From NCBI GenBank assembly GCA_934309345.1, contig CAKRDD010000009.1, forward strand, positions 38,261 through 102,260: DNA of 64,000 bases, given 5' to 3'. Shown one piece after another: positions 15,861 through 24,658 of this stretch (its first letter is position 1; each line of letters opens with the position of its first letter). The DNA is from an uncultured Mediterraneibacter sp. (lineage in GTDB: Bacteria > Bacillota > Clostridia > Lachnospirales > Lachnospiraceae). The notes below the pieces were generated by a model. The model ran no database searches, was not told where the DNA came from, and was given only the letters and a program-made list of their open reading frames with translations. A program made the position numbers and the translations under genes.

Positions 15861-15959
15861 AAGTACATGAAGAAAAAGTACTGATCAGAGCAATGATAAT
15901 CAGAACACTGTAAGTGATAACGGTAATTATGGTTAATTGTATGGAGAGGTCACGGGCGA

Positions 15960-17063
15960 ATGAAAAAATTTGAAAAAATCGTAACCTGGATTCAGGAGGA
16001 AGTCAGGTCGGGAAGAATGGTTTCCGGGGAGAAACTCCCTGCGGAACTGGAACTGTCTGAACAATTCCAGGTCAGTCGTCAGACCGTGCGACGGGCATTG
16101 GAAGAATTAGTAAAAGAGAATATTGTGGAAAGCAGACGTGGAAGTGGCTCTTATATATGTGAAGATGCGGGAATGCTTTTGGGGAATCCAGAAAGAAGAG
16201 CAGAACACGAAGAAAAACGAATCGCAGTAATGCTAACGTATATCGATACCTATATTTTCCCTGTTATTGTCCGGGAAATTGAGAAAAAGGTGACACAGGC
16301 AGGCGGGATTCTTCAGATTGCAATGACAGATAATTCCATTGCGAAGGAACGGATGCATCTGGAAGAATTTTTGAGAACAAGAAGAATTGACGGATTGATC
16401 GCAGAGCCTGTAAAAAGCGGACTTCCGAATCCGAATTTAGATTTATATCAGAAATTACAGAAATCAGGAATACCGGTTTTGTTTGTGAATAGTTTCTATG
16501 AGAATCTCACAATTCCGCATGTCAGTCTGGATGATGAGAAAGCAGGCTACATTGCGACGAAACACCTTTTGGAATGTGGACATACAAGAATAGCAGGAAT
16601 CTTCAAGGCGGATGATGGGCAGGGAAGAATGCGATATGCAGGATACACAAAAGCACTCATGGAACATTCACTTAAGATTAAAAATCGTCAGATTTTATGG
16701 GTTGATTCGGAAGATATCCGGGAAATGGAGATGGAAAGTGACAGAATCCTGAAACGTTTAGATGGATGTACGGCCTGTGTCTGTTACAATGATGAGATTG
16801 CAAGTAAACTGGTCAAGGTATTGCAAAGTGCGGAAATCAAAGTCCCAGATCAGATTTCCGTTATTGGAATCGATAATTCCAGTCTTGCAAGATTTTGTGA
16901 AGTACCGATCACATCGGTGAATAATCCGGCGAATGAGATTGGAAAGTGTGCAGCACAGATTATATTGGATAAGATTGATAAAAATATGGAAATGTACTCA
17001 GCGGAATTTGCACCGGAACTTGTGATGCGAAATTCTGTGAAATTATATAATGAAGTCATGTAG
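15960..17063 (+). CDS. araR: GntR/LacI-type arabinose repressor
   Basis: A 367-residue regulator with the AraR architecture: an N-terminal GntR-type winged helix (about 1-72, PAELELSEQFQVSRQTVRRA) joined to a LacI/periplasmic-binding-protein-like sensor domain (about 85-360, with IAVMLTYIDTYIFPVI and IGIDNSSLARFCEVPITSV). In B. subtilis this chimera represses ara genes until L-arabinose binds. Here it is the first gene of the same transcript as araD and araA (24 nt to araD), so it is probably autoregulated. Strong family match plus context. Confidence 0.9.
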   Translation: MKKFEKIVTWIQEEVRSGRMVSGEKLPAELELSEQFQVSRQTVRRALEELVKENIVESRRGSGSYICEDAGMLLGNPERRAEHEEKRIAVMLTYIDTYIFPVIVREIEKKVTQAGGILQIAMTDNSIAKERMHLEEFLRTRRIDGLIAEPVKSGLPNPNLDLYQKLQKSGIPVLFVNSFYENLTIPHVSLDDEKAGYIATKHLLECGHTRIAGIFKADDGQGRMRYAGYTKALMEHSLKIKNRQILWVDSEDIREMEMESDRILKRLDGCTACVCYNDEIASKLVKVLQSAEIKVPDQISVIGIDNSSLARFCEVPITSVNNPANEIGKCAAQIILDKIDKNMEMYSAEFAPELVMRNSVKLYNEVM

Positions 17064-17087
17064 ACAGCAGACGAAAGGAGAAGAACA

Positions 17088-17792
17088 ATGTTAGAACAGT
17101 TAAAAAAAGAAGTGTATGAGGCAAATATGCTGCTTCCAAAATACGATCTGGTTACATTTACATGGGGAAATGTAAGTGGAATCGATCGAGAAAGCGGACT
17201 TTTTGTTATTAAACCAAGTGGAGTTGAATATGATAAGCTGACTCCGGAAGATATGGTAGTTGTTGATCTGAACGGAAATAAAGTAGAGGGACGTTACAAC
17301 CCATCTTCCGATACACCGACACATGTTGTTCTTTATAATCGTTTTCCAAAAATCGGTGGTGTTGTACATACACATTCTGCATGGGCAACAAGCTGGGCAC
17401 AGGCAGGAAGAGATATTCCATGTTACGGAACAACACATGCAGATTACATCTATGGAGAAATCCCATGCGTGCGTAATCTGACGAAAGAAGAGATTGAGGA
17501 AGCATATGAGAAGAACACAGGAGTTCTGATTGCAGATGAGTTTGAAGCTAAGAAGAAAGATTATATTGCAGTTCCGGCAGTTCTTTGTAAGAATCATGGT
17601 GTATTTACATGGGGGAAAGATGCACACGAAGCAGTTCACAATGCAGTTGTTGCAGAAGAAGTTGCAAAGATGGCAGCAAGATGTGAGATGATCAATCCGC
17701 AGGTAAAACCGGCTCCGCAGGAACTTCAGGATAAGCATTACTATAGAAAACATGGTGCGAATGCCTATTACGGACAGAATACAGCAAAATAA
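17088..17792 (+). CDS. araD: L-ribulose-5-phosphate 4-epimerase
   Basis: A 234-residue class II aldolase-fold enzyme. It interconverts L-ribulose-5-phosphate and D-xylulose-5-phosphate, the last step joining arabinose to the pentose phosphate pathway. Seen in sequence: the substrate-binding TWGNVSGIDRE, KPSGVEYDKL and VVYNRF-like segments, the zinc ligands in VVHTHSAWATSWAQAGR, and the distal histidine in CKNHGVFTWG. Normal length. It lies between araR and araA. Confidence 0.95.
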   Translation: MLEQLKKEVYEANMLLPKYDLVTFTWGNVSGIDRESGLFVIKPSGVEYDKLTPEDMVVVDLNGNKVEGRYNPSSDTPTHVVLYNRFPKIGGVVHTHSAWATSWAQAGRDIPCYGTTHADYIYGEIPCVRNLTKEEIEEAYEKNTGVLIADEFEAKKKDYIAVPAVLCKNHGVFTWGKDAHEAVHNAVVAEEVAKMAARCEMINPQVKPAPQELQDKHYYRKHGANAYYGQNTAK

Positions 17793-17875
17793 TAACTGTC
17801 AAGTATAACACAGTAACAAATTAAGTGATAAATAAAAAATAACTATAAACATTTTATTACAAGGAGGACACAAAA

Positions 17876-19375
17876 ATGTTAAAGAAGAAAGAGTACAAAT
17901 TCTGGTTTTGCACAGGTTCACAGGATCTTTACGGAGATGAATGTCTGGCGCATGTAGCAGAGCATGCCAAGATTATCGTAGAGAAGCTCAATGAGTCTGG
18001 AGTTCTTCCATATGAAGTTGTATGGAAACCAACATTGATCACAAACGAACTGATCCGTAAGACTTTTAATGAAGCTAATATTGATGATGAATGTGCCGGT
18101 GTCATTACATGGATGCATACATTCTCACCTGCAAAATCATGGATTCTTGGACTTCAGGAGTTCAGAAAACCACTGCTTCACCTTCATACACAGTTCAATA
18201 TGGAGATCCCATATGACACGATCGATATGGATTTCATGAATGAGAACCAGTCAGCACATGGTGGACGTGAGTTCGGACACATTTTCACAAGACTTGGAAT
18301 CGAGAGAAAAGTTGTTGTTGGACACTGGTCAGACGAGAAGGTTCAGGAGAAGATCGCTTCCTGGATGCGTACAGCAGTTGGTGTGATCGAGAGCAGCCAT
18401 GTACGTGTCATGAGAGTTGCAGACAACATGAGAAATGTAGCTGTTACTGAAGGTGATAAAGTAGAGGCACAGATTAAATTCGGATGGGAAGTAGATGCTT
18501 ATCCGGTAAATGAGATCGCAGAGTCTGTAGATGCTGTAAGCGCAGCAGATGTAAATACATTAGTAGAAGAGTATTATGACAAATATGAGATCCTTCTTGA
18601 AGGAAGAGATCCGGAAGAGTTTAGAAAACATGTTGCTGTTCAGGCACAGATTGAGCTTGGATTCGAGCGTTTCCTTGAGGAGAAAAATTATCAGGCAATC
18701 GTTACACATTTTGGAGATCTCGGTGCACTCAAACAACTTCCTGGACTTGCGATCCAGCGTCTGATGCAGAAGGGATATGGATTTGGAGCTGAAGGAGACT
18801 GGAAGACAGCAGCTATGGTCCGTATCATGAAGATCATGACAGAAGGCATGAAAGATGCAAAAGGAACATCGATGCTGGAAGATTATACATACAATTTTGT
18901 GCCTGGAAAAGAAGGAATTCTTCAGGCTCATATGCTTGAGATCTGCCCATCTATCGCAGATGGTCCGATCAGCATCAAGGTAAATCCACTTTCTATGGGA
19001 GACAGAGAAGATCCTGCAAGACTTGTATTTACATCAAAAGAAGGAAAAGGTATCGCAACATCACTGATCGATCTTGGAGACCGTTTCCGGCTGATCATCA
19101 ATACAGTGGACTGCAAGAAGAATGAGAAACCAATGCCGAAGCTTCCGGTAGCAACAAACTTCTGGACACCGGAACCGGATCTTGCAACAGGAGCTGAAGC
19201 CTGGATTCTTTGCGGTGGTGCACATCATACAGCATTCTCTTATGATATCACTGCAGAACAGATGGGTGACTGGGCAGCAATGATGGGAATCGAAGCTGTA
19301 TATATTGATAAAGATACAACAATCCGTAATCTGAAAAATGAACTCAGATGGAATGAACTTGCATTTAGAAAATAA
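17876..19375 (+). CDS. araA: L-arabinose isomerase
   Basis: A 499-residue cytoplasmic isomerase. It converts L-arabinose to L-ribulose, the first step of the pathway, with a divalent metal. Features: WFCTGSQDLYGDE at the N-terminus, WMHTFSPAKSWI, HLHTQFN, and metal-site residues in AEGDWKTAA and in CGGAHHTAFS near the C-terminus. Full length, strong AAGGAGGAC site. It follows araD after 83 nt with no terminator between them. After its stop an independent promoter starts ddh, so the arabinose transcript may end or weaken here. Confidence 0.97.
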   Translation: MLKKKEYKFWFCTGSQDLYGDECLAHVAEHAKIIVEKLNESGVLPYEVVWKPTLITNELIRKTFNEANIDDECAGVITWMHTFSPAKSWILGLQEFRKPLLHLHTQFNMEIPYDTIDMDFMNENQSAHGGREFGHIFTRLGIERKVVVGHWSDEKVQEKIASWMRTAVGVIESSHVRVMRVADNMRNVAVTEGDKVEAQIKFGWEVDAYPVNEIAESVDAVSAADVNTLVEEYYDKYEILLEGRDPEEFRKHVAVQAQIELGFERFLEEKNYQAIVTHFGDLGALKQLPGLAIQRLMQKGYGFGAEGDWKTAAMVRIMKIMTEGMKDAKGTSMLEDYTYNFVPGKEGILQAHMLEICPSIADGPISIKVNPLSMGDREDPARLVFTSKEGKGIATSLIDLGDRFRLIINTVDCKKNEKPMPKLPVATNFWTPEPDLATGAEAWILCGGAHHTAFSYDITAEQMGDWAAMMGIEAVYIDKDTTIRNLKNELRWNELAFRK

Positions 19376-19426
19376 AAAATCATTAAGAGGATAACCTTCA
19401 ATACTTAAAAATTCATCGAAAAATCA

Positions 19427-19455
19427 TTGAAATGAAGAAAACGAAAAGGTATAAT
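19427..19455 (+). promoter_or_regulatory. promoter of ddh
   Basis: TTGAAA (19427-19432), a 17-bp spacer and a perfect TATAAT (19450-19455). It gives a leader of about 80 nt that begins just before a long hairpin. Confidence 0.8.
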
Positions 19456-19474
19456 ATCTAATTAGAAAAAAAGT

Positions 19475-19524
19475 CTCCGTAAATCTGTCTGCTAAGAAAA
19501 TGCAAAGCAGACAGATCTGCGGAG
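19475..19524 (+). promoter_or_regulatory. long hairpin in the ddh leader
   Basis: Arms 19475-19493 (CTCCGTAAATCTGTCTGCT) and 19506-19524 (AGCAGACAGATCTGCGGAG) form a 19-bp stem with one wobble and one mismatch. It stops 5 nt before the Shine-Dalgarno (AGGAG at about 19530). No T-run follows, so an effect on mRNA stability or translation is more likely than termination. Confidence 0.55.
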
Positions 19525-19541
19525 CAAAAAGGAGTTTAAGT

Positions 19542-20528
19542 ATGAGTATTAAAATTGGTATTTTAGGTTATGGTAATCTTGGAAGAGGCGTTGAGTGCGC
19601 AGTAAAGCAGAATGATGATATGGAGCTTGTGGCAGTGTTCACAAGAAGAAATCCGGAAGATGTCAAGATTCTGACAGAGACTGCGACAGTTTGTAATGTA
19701 GCAGACGTAGAAGACTGGAAAGATAAGATTGACGTTATGATAATTTGCGGAGGAAGCGCAACAGACCTTCCAAAACAGACACCTGTTTACGCAAAGATGT
19801 TCAATGTAATCGATAGTTTTGATACACATGCAAGAATCCCGGAGCATTTTGCAAATGTAGATGCAGCCGCAAAAGAAGGCGGACATGTAGGAATCATCTC
19901 CGTGGGCTGGGATCCGGGAATGTTCTCACTGAACAGACTGTATGCGAATGCAATTCTTCCGGATGGAAATGATTACACATTCTGGGGCAAAGGTGTAAGC
20001 CAGGGACATTCTGACGCAATCCGCAGAGTTGAAGGTGTCAAAGACGGAAAGCAGTACACAATTCCGGTAGAGGCTGCACTGAAAGCAGTAAGAAACGGAG
20101 AGAATCCGGAGCTTACAACAAGACAGAAACATACAAGAGAGTGTTTCGTTGTACTGGAAGAAGGAGCAGATGCGGCGAAGGTAGAAGAAGAGATCAAGAC
20201 AATGCCGAACTACTTCTCAGATTATGATACAACAGTACACTTTATCAGTGAAGAAGAACTGAAAGCAAACCACAGCGGAATTCCGCACGGTGGATTTGTA
20301 CTCCGCAGCGGAAAGACAGGATGGGATGGTGAGAATAAGCACCTGATCGAATATAGTCTGAAACTGGATTCCAATCCGGAATTTACATCATCTGTACTGA
20401 TCGCTTATGCAAGAGCAGCTTACAGACTGGCAAGCGAAGGACAGAGCGGATGCAAGACAGTATTTGATATTGCACCTGCATACTTAAGCGCAAAGAGCGG
20501 AGAAGAGCTTAGAAAACATATGTTATAA
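19542..20528 (+). CDS. ddh: meso-diaminopimelate D-dehydrogenase
   Basis: A 328-residue NADPH-dependent enzyme that makes meso-diaminopimelate directly from tetrahydrodipicolinate. This supplies lysine and peptidoglycan precursors in one step. The start at 19542 (MSIKIGILGYGNLGRG, with its nucleotide-binding GYGNLG) follows AAAAAGGAG; the in-frame ATG at 19500 lies inside the leader hairpin. Other hallmarks are CGGSATDLP, SVGWDPGMFS and FWGKGVSQGHSDAIRR. It stands between araA and the FGGY kinase but has its own promoter and a terminator, so it is an insertion in the arabinose locus rather than part of the pathway. Confidence 0.95.
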   Translation: MSIKIGILGYGNLGRGVECAVKQNDDMELVAVFTRRNPEDVKILTETATVCNVADVEDWKDKIDVMIICGGSATDLPKQTPVYAKMFNVIDSFDTHARIPEHFANVDAAAKEGGHVGIISVGWDPGMFSLNRLYANAILPDGNDYTFWGKGVSQGHSDAIRRVEGVKDGKQYTIPVEAALKAVRNGENPELTTRQKHTRECFVVLEEGADAAKVEEEIKTMPNYFSDYDTTVHFISEEELKANHSGIPHGGFVLRSGKTGWDGENKHLIEYSLKLDSNPEFTSSVLIAYARAAYRLASEGQSGCKTVFDIAPAYLSAKSGEELRKHML

Positions 20529-20602
20529 ATACATGTTGCGTGACATTTTGCGGCAAAATCTGCTGTGAAAAAACGGAAGCAATGTGTTATATGAATCGGA
20601 TG

Positions 20603-20643
20603 CGGCGATGACTTATTAAAAGGAGTTATACGCCGCATTTTTT
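20603..20643 (+). terminator. hairpin and T-run between ddh and the FGGY kinase
   Basis: ATGCGGCG and CGCCGCAT form a perfect 8-bp stem around a roughly 20-nt loop and run straight into TTTTTT. It ends about 17 nt before the kinase ATG, overlapping the space needed for any kinase promoter, so it may be an attenuator as well as the ddh terminator. Confidence 0.75.
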
Positions 20644-20659
20644 ACAGGAGGGCAAAAAT

Positions 20660-22261
20660 ATGAGAGGAAAAGAAGAGATTAAGAAAACAATCGAAGAAGG
20701 AAAGGCAGTGCTTGGAATTGAGTTTGGTTCTACAAGAATCAAAGCAGTTTTAATTGATGAGGATAAAAGTCCGATCGCATCCGGAAGTTATGACTGGGAG
20801 AATCAGCTTGTAGATAACATCTGGACATACAGCATGGAGAAAATCCAGAATGGTCTTCAGGGATGTTACCAGGATCTTGTGAAAGATGTAGAAGCAAAAT
20901 ATAATGTGAAGCTTACAAAATTTGCAGCACTCGGAGTCAGCGCAATGATGCATGGATATCTTGCATTTGATGAGAATGATGAATTGCTTGTTCCGTTCCG
21001 TACCTGGAGAAATACGATCACAGAAGAAGCTTCTGAAAAACTGACAGAGCTCTTCTCTTATCATATTCCGCAGCGTTGGAGTATTGCTCATCTGTACCAG
21101 GCAATCTTAAATGGTGAAGAACATGTAAAAGATGTTCGTTATATTACAACACTTGCAGGATATATCCATTGGAAACTGACCGGCAAGAAGGTGCTCGGAA
21201 ATGGTGATGCAGCAGGAATGTTCCCGATTGACATAGCTACTAAGAAGTTTAATGAGAAGATGATGGATCAGTTTGATGAACTTACAACAGAAAAGAATTT
21301 CCCATGGAAGATCCGCGAAATCCTTCCGGAAGTTCTTGTTGCCGGAGAAGACGCAGGCGTATTGACAGAAGAAGGCGCAAAACTGCTTGATCCTACAGGA
21401 ACACTTCAGTCCGGAATTCCAATGTGTCCTCCGGAAGGAGATGCCGGAACAGGAATGGTTGCAACAAACAGCGTTGCTGTCCGCACAGGAAATGTATCTG
21501 CCGGAACAAGTGTATTTGCAATGGCAGTACTTGAGAAAGACCTGACAAAGCCTTACGAAGAAATTGACCTTGTAACAACTCCGGCCGGAGATCTTGTAGC
21601 AATGGTACACTGTAATAACTGTACATCAGATCTGAATGCATGGGTGAACCTGTTCCGTGAATTTGCAGAGAGTATGGGAATGACAGCAGATATGAACCAG
21701 ATTTTTGGAACACTTTATAACAAAGCATTAGAAGGAGATTCCGATTGTGGCGGACTTCTGGCTTACAACTATTTCTCAGGAGAGCATATTACAGGATTTA
21801 ACGAAGGAAGACCGTTGTTCGTTCGTAAACCTGACAGCAAATTTAATCTTGCAAACTTTATGAGAGTGCATCTTTATACTTCTCTTGGAGCATTGAAGAC
21901 AGGAATGAATATCCTTCTGAAAAAAGAACATGTTGCATTGGATCGAATGATGGGACATGGCGGATTGTTTAAGACAAAAGGTGTTGGACAGAGAATCCTT
22001 GCAGGAGCAATCAATACACCGGTTTATGTTATGGAGACAGCAGGTGAAGGTGGTGCATGGGGAATCGCACTGCTTGCCGATTACCTTATTAAGAAAGAGG
22101 ACAAGGAATCGCTGACAGATTATCTTGAGAACAAAGTATTCCATGATGCAGTGGGAACAGGAATGGATCCGGTTGCGGAAGATGTGGAAGGATACGAGAA
22201 ATTTATGGAAACATATGCTAAGGGTCTTGCAATCGAGAAAGCAGCGGTTGAAAATTTATAG
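20660..22261 (+). CDS. FGGY-family sugar kinase, probable L-ribulokinase
   Basis: A 533-residue FGGY kinase with an N-terminal nucleotide-binding motif at about 17-35 (LGIEFGSTRIKAVLID), a substrate region (GVSAMMHGYLAFDE, FRTWRNT), a GDAGTGMV phosphate loop and the C-terminal METAGEGGAWGIALLA motif. It is not close to E. coli AraB. The locus has araA and araD but no other ribulokinase, so filling that step is the simplest inference. The start follows CAGGAGGGC. A terminator-like hairpin lies immediately upstream. The stop codon abuts the stop of the minus-strand deacetylase gene. Confidence 0.8.
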   Translation: MRGKEEIKKTIEEGKAVLGIEFGSTRIKAVLIDEDKSPIASGSYDWENQLVDNIWTYSMEKIQNGLQGCYQDLVKDVEAKYNVKLTKFAALGVSAMMHGYLAFDENDELLVPFRTWRNTITEEASEKLTELFSYHIPQRWSIAHLYQAILNGEEHVKDVRYITTLAGYIHWKLTGKKVLGNGDAAGMFPIDIATKKFNEKMMDQFDELTTEKNFPWKIREILPEVLVAGEDAGVLTEEGAKLLDPTGTLQSGIPMCPPEGDAGTGMVATNSVAVRTGNVSAGTSVFAMAVLEKDLTKPYEEIDLVTTPAGDLVAMVHCNNCTSDLNAWVNLFREFAESMGMTADMNQIFGTLYNKALEGDSDCGGLLAYNYFSGEHITGFNEGRPLFVRKPDSKFNLANFMRVHLYTSLGALKTGMNILLKKEHVALDRMMGHGGLFKTKGVGQRILAGAINTPVYVMETAGEGGAWGIALLADYLIKKEDKESLTDYLENKVFHDAVGTGMDPVAEDVEGYEKFMETYAKGLAIEKAAVENL

Positions 22262-23221
22262 TTACGTGTGTTGCTGGACGGTGGGAGATGGAGTGCGAAT
22301 GATGTCCTCAAGAGGCTGTACATGGTATCCCATTTCTTCCCATCTGGTCAGTAGTTCATCCAGAATTTCAGCATTAGTGGAAGAGGTGCTGTGGAGCAGA
22401 ACGATAGCTCCGGGATGAATCCTTCCGAGGAGTTTAGAGAAAGCTTCTTCTTTGGATGGCTGGTTATCCTGATACCAGTCTACGTAGGCGAGACTCCAGA
22501 AGAAACTTTTGTAACCAAGCTCTTTTGCCATTTGAAGATTGGCTTCACTGTATTTTCCCTGAGGAGGCCGATAGTATTTGGTCATATTCTTTCCGGTTAC
22601 ATTTTTATAGGCAGTTTCTACATAGTCCAGTTCTTTTTGGAAATCTTCTATAGAAGAAATACGGGACATGTCGGGGTGATGCCAGGTATGGTTTCCTACG
22701 GTGTGTCCTTCTTTCGTTATCCGTTTGATCAATTCAGGTTCGGAGTCAATGTAGGTTCCTACAACGAAAAAAGTGGCTTTTACCTGATGCTTTTTCAGTG
22801 CATCAAGGATAGCAGGAGTATTTCCGTTTTCGTAACCGGCATCAAAAGTAAGATACAGAACTTTTTCAGTCGTATCCTGTGCATAATAAGCATCCATAGA
22901 TGCAAGTTCCTGGATCGAAGCATTTCCAACAGGAGTTTTGCCTTCTTGCTGAAAACTTAACCCCCAGTTTCCTTCTGAAGAAAGGGTGAGATCAGGAAGG
23001 GCACAGGAAATTGTCCGGGGGATAGAAGTCACGGAGTTCTGGTTGACAGGAGAGAGGAGAGCCGAAGCTGACTCACCGGAAAAAGCGGAAATCTGTTCTT
23101 TAAGAAATCCGGCTCCAATACCTGAAAAATAAGAGAAGATAAGAAATAAAATGCAATATTTTTTTGATTTCAAAGGGTGTATGGGAAAATGGATACATTT
23201 CCGGGAAAGAGAGAGTTTCAT
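22262..23221 (-). CDS. pdaA: polysaccharide deacetylase, PdaA-like
   Basis: A 319-residue protein with a short cytoplasmic tail and one N-terminal hydrophobic helix (about 22-40, CILFLIFSYFSGIGAGF), then a NodB deacetylase domain (about 120-310). Motifs: TFDAGYENGNTPAILDAL (Asp followed by Ala, as in the PdaA branch rather than the usual DD), GNHTWHHPDMS with metal-binding histidines, YYRPPQGKYSE and VLLHSTSSTNAEIL. PdaA enzymes de-N-acetylate muramic acid to make the muramic-delta-lactam of spore cortex. The ATG at 23221 follows GAGGTGA; longer in-frame extensions read into the promoter of the divergent gene and are rejected. Confidence 0.88.
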   Translation of the reverse strand: MKLSLSRKCIHFPIHPLKSKKYCILFLIFSYFSGIGAGFLKEQISAFSGESASALLSPVNQNSVTSIPRTISCALPDLTLSSEGNWGLSFQQEGKTPVGNASIQELASMDAYYAQDTTEKVLYLTFDAGYENGNTPAILDALKKHQVKATFFVVGTYIDSEPELIKRITKEGHTVGNHTWHHPDMSRISSIEDFQKELDYVETAYKNVTGKNMTKYYRPPQGKYSEANLQMAKELGYKSFFWSLAYVDWYQDNQPSKEEAFSKLLGRIHPGAIVLLHSTSSTNAEILDELLTRWEEMGYHVQPLEDIIRTPSPTVQQHT

Positions 23222-23277
23222 TCGTTCACCTCGGAAAATCGTTAATAGAATATATGAAATTGTATTTCTTTTTATAC

Positions 23278-23306
23278 TTGTTGAGCAGGCAAAGGAATGA
23301 TATACT
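23278..23306 (+). promoter_or_regulatory. promoter of the ECF S-component gene
   Basis: TTGTTG (23278-23283), 17 bp, TATACT (23301-23306), about 60 nt before the start codon. The short leader contains a small CCCGCAAGTTGGG hairpin but no riboswitch that I recognise. Confidence 0.7.
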
Positions 23307-23365
23307 AATCCGGTAATTGTATTGTATCCCGCAAGTTGGGAATGATAACAAGGAGGAATTGAATA

Positions 23366-24022
23366 ATGAAAACAAAGAAACATGACACTCGTTGGATGGT
23401 TAGTGTTGCACTTATGGCAGCAATCGTGATCGTACTGGCCAATACACCGCTTGGTATGATCCAGCTCCCTATCATTAAGGCAACAACAGTTCATATTCCG
23501 GTGATCCTCGGAGCAATTCTGTTGGGACCTGGTGCAGGAGCAATTCTTGGAGCAGTTTTTGGTATATGCTCTCTGGTCAGTAATACAATGGCTCCGACAC
23601 TGTTATCCTTTGCATTTTCACCATTTTTAAGTACAACAGGAATTCCTGGAGCGTTGAAAGCAATCTGGATTTCCGTTGGATGCAGAATTCTGATCGGTGT
23701 GGTAGCAGGATGGCTGTGGGTACTTTTTACAAAGATTAAACTGAATCAGTTTATCGCACTTCCGATTGTGGGATTTGTTGGTTCAATGGTGAATACTGTC
23801 ACTGTAATGGGAAGTATCTATTTCCTGTTTGCACAGCAGTATGCCGAGGCAAAAGAAGTTGCACTTACAGCAGTATTCGGTCTGGTGATGGGAACTGTGA
23901 CAGCATCTGGTATTCCGGAAGCAATCGCAGCAGCAATTCTCGTTCTTGCACTTGGAAAAGTACTTGTTGTAGTTTTCCGCAAGATGAACCTTGGGGCTGT
24001 GAATGTGGAGTCTGCAAAATAA
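23366..24022 (+). CDS. ECF transporter S component, substrate unknown
   Basis: A 218-residue membrane protein with about six hydrophobic segments and the layout of ECF S components: a basic N-terminus, then VALMAAIVIVLANTPLGMI and VHIPVILGAILLGPGAGA. These subunits bind a vitamin or cofactor precursor and work with an EcfAA'T module encoded elsewhere. The IPVILGAILLGP and FSPF segments resemble S components annotated for pantothenate or related precursors, but I cannot fix the substrate. It is transcribed divergently from the deacetylase. A large nested inverted repeat follows it. Confidence 0.82.
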   Translation: MKTKKHDTRWMVSVALMAAIVIVLANTPLGMIQLPIIKATTVHIPVILGAILLGPGAGAILGAVFGICSLVSNTMAPTLLSFAFSPFLSTTGIPGALKAIWISVGCRILIGVVAGWLWVLFTKIKLNQFIALPIVGFVGSMVNTVTVMGSIYFLFAQQYAEAKEVALTAVFGLVMGTVTASGIPEAIAAAILVLALGKVLVVVFRKMNLGAVNVESAK

Positions 24023-24056
24023 CAGACAGATTTTAAAATAGAAGAAAGATATGAAT

Positions 24057-24150
24057 CATGAAGAAGTTGAATAAATGTGGAATCAAGACTGTTGTCAGTT
24101 CACAAAGTTGTGAAATAGTAATAAAACCACAAAAAATCAACTTCTTCATG
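24057..24150. repeat. nested inverted repeat downstream of the ECF S-component gene
   Basis: CATGAAGAAGTTGA (24057-24070) and TCAACTTCTTCATG (24137-24150) are a perfect 14-bp inverted repeat. Inside are GTGG/CCAC (24077-24080/24127-24130) and a near-contiguous palindrome TTCACAAAGTTGTGAA (24099-24114). GCTTTTTG follows shortly. It may be a large terminator, a structured RNA or a mini mobile element. Confidence 0.6.
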
Positions 24151-24183
24151 TTGCTTTTTGATGAATTTTAGTTGCTGTTATAG

Positions 24184-24212
24184 TTGATTAAGTGTCAGGT
24201 GTGTATTATAAT
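24184..24212 (+). promoter_or_regulatory. promoter of the BMC shell genes
   Basis: TTGATT (24184-24189), a 17-bp spacer and TATAAT (24207-24212), about 60 nt before the first BMC start codon. Confidence 0.75.
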
Positions 24213-24275
24213 AAAGCTATATGATATGCAAAAACTGTTGGAAGATCAGAACAGCAGAAAGAAGAGGAGAAAGAT

Positions 24276-24575
24276 ATGGCAGAGGATTACAGAAACCAGG
24301 CAATCGGCGTATTTGAACTGGAAAGTGAGTGTATCTGTTTTGTAGCACTTGATGCGGCAGCAAAAGCAGCAGCAGTAAAGATTCAGGGTGTGGAGAGAAA
24401 TCGTCTTGCGGCAGGAGCCTGCGTGAAGATGAGAGGAAGTGTCTCTGACGTGAAGGCTGCAATGGAAGCAGCACTGGATGTAGCCAGACCGTTGACGAAG
24501 ATTGTTTCCCATACGGTGATTGCATCACCTTCTGAGGATACGGAAAAAGCAATTGCAATGACAATTAATAAATAG
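24276..24575 (+). CDS. bacterial microcompartment (BMC-domain) shell protein
   Basis: A 99-residue single BMC-domain protein, the size of hexamer-forming BMC-H shell subunits. The pattern IGVFELESECICFVALDAAA, then AAVKIQGVERNRLAAG, is the usual BMC start, followed by a GSVSDVKAAMEAAL helix. Such subunits tile the protein shell around enzyme cores for ethanolamine, propanediol or similar substrates. No core enzyme is nearby, so this is a satellite shell locus. The start follows GAGGAGAAAG. It shares a promoter with the second BMC gene downstream. Confidence 0.88.
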   Translation: MAEDYRNQAIGVFELESECICFVALDAAAKAAAVKIQGVERNRLAAGACVKMRGSVSDVKAAMEAALDVARPLTKIVSHTVIASPSEDTEKAIAMTINK

Positions 24576-24658
24576 GTATTTGTTCAATTGTCTGTTGTAC
24601 ATATGAGAAGAGTATTGTTTTGTGAGGAAATCAGAGAAGGAAAAGAAAGGGAAATAAG

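Noticed and set aside
19456..19541. Lysine riboswitch in the ddh leader
   Set aside because: The leader is too short and consists of one hairpin; the lysine aptamer needs a multi-helix junction of over 150 nt.
23307..23365. A riboswitch in front of the ECF S-component gene
   Set aside because: The leader is under 60 nt with one small hairpin, and I could not match it to preQ1 or any other compact class.
22262..23494. Longer reading of the deacetylase starting upstream of 23221
   Set aside because: The added residues are Cys-rich and overlap the promoter and start of the divergent ECF gene; the ATG at 23221 has a ribosome site and leads directly to the membrane helix.
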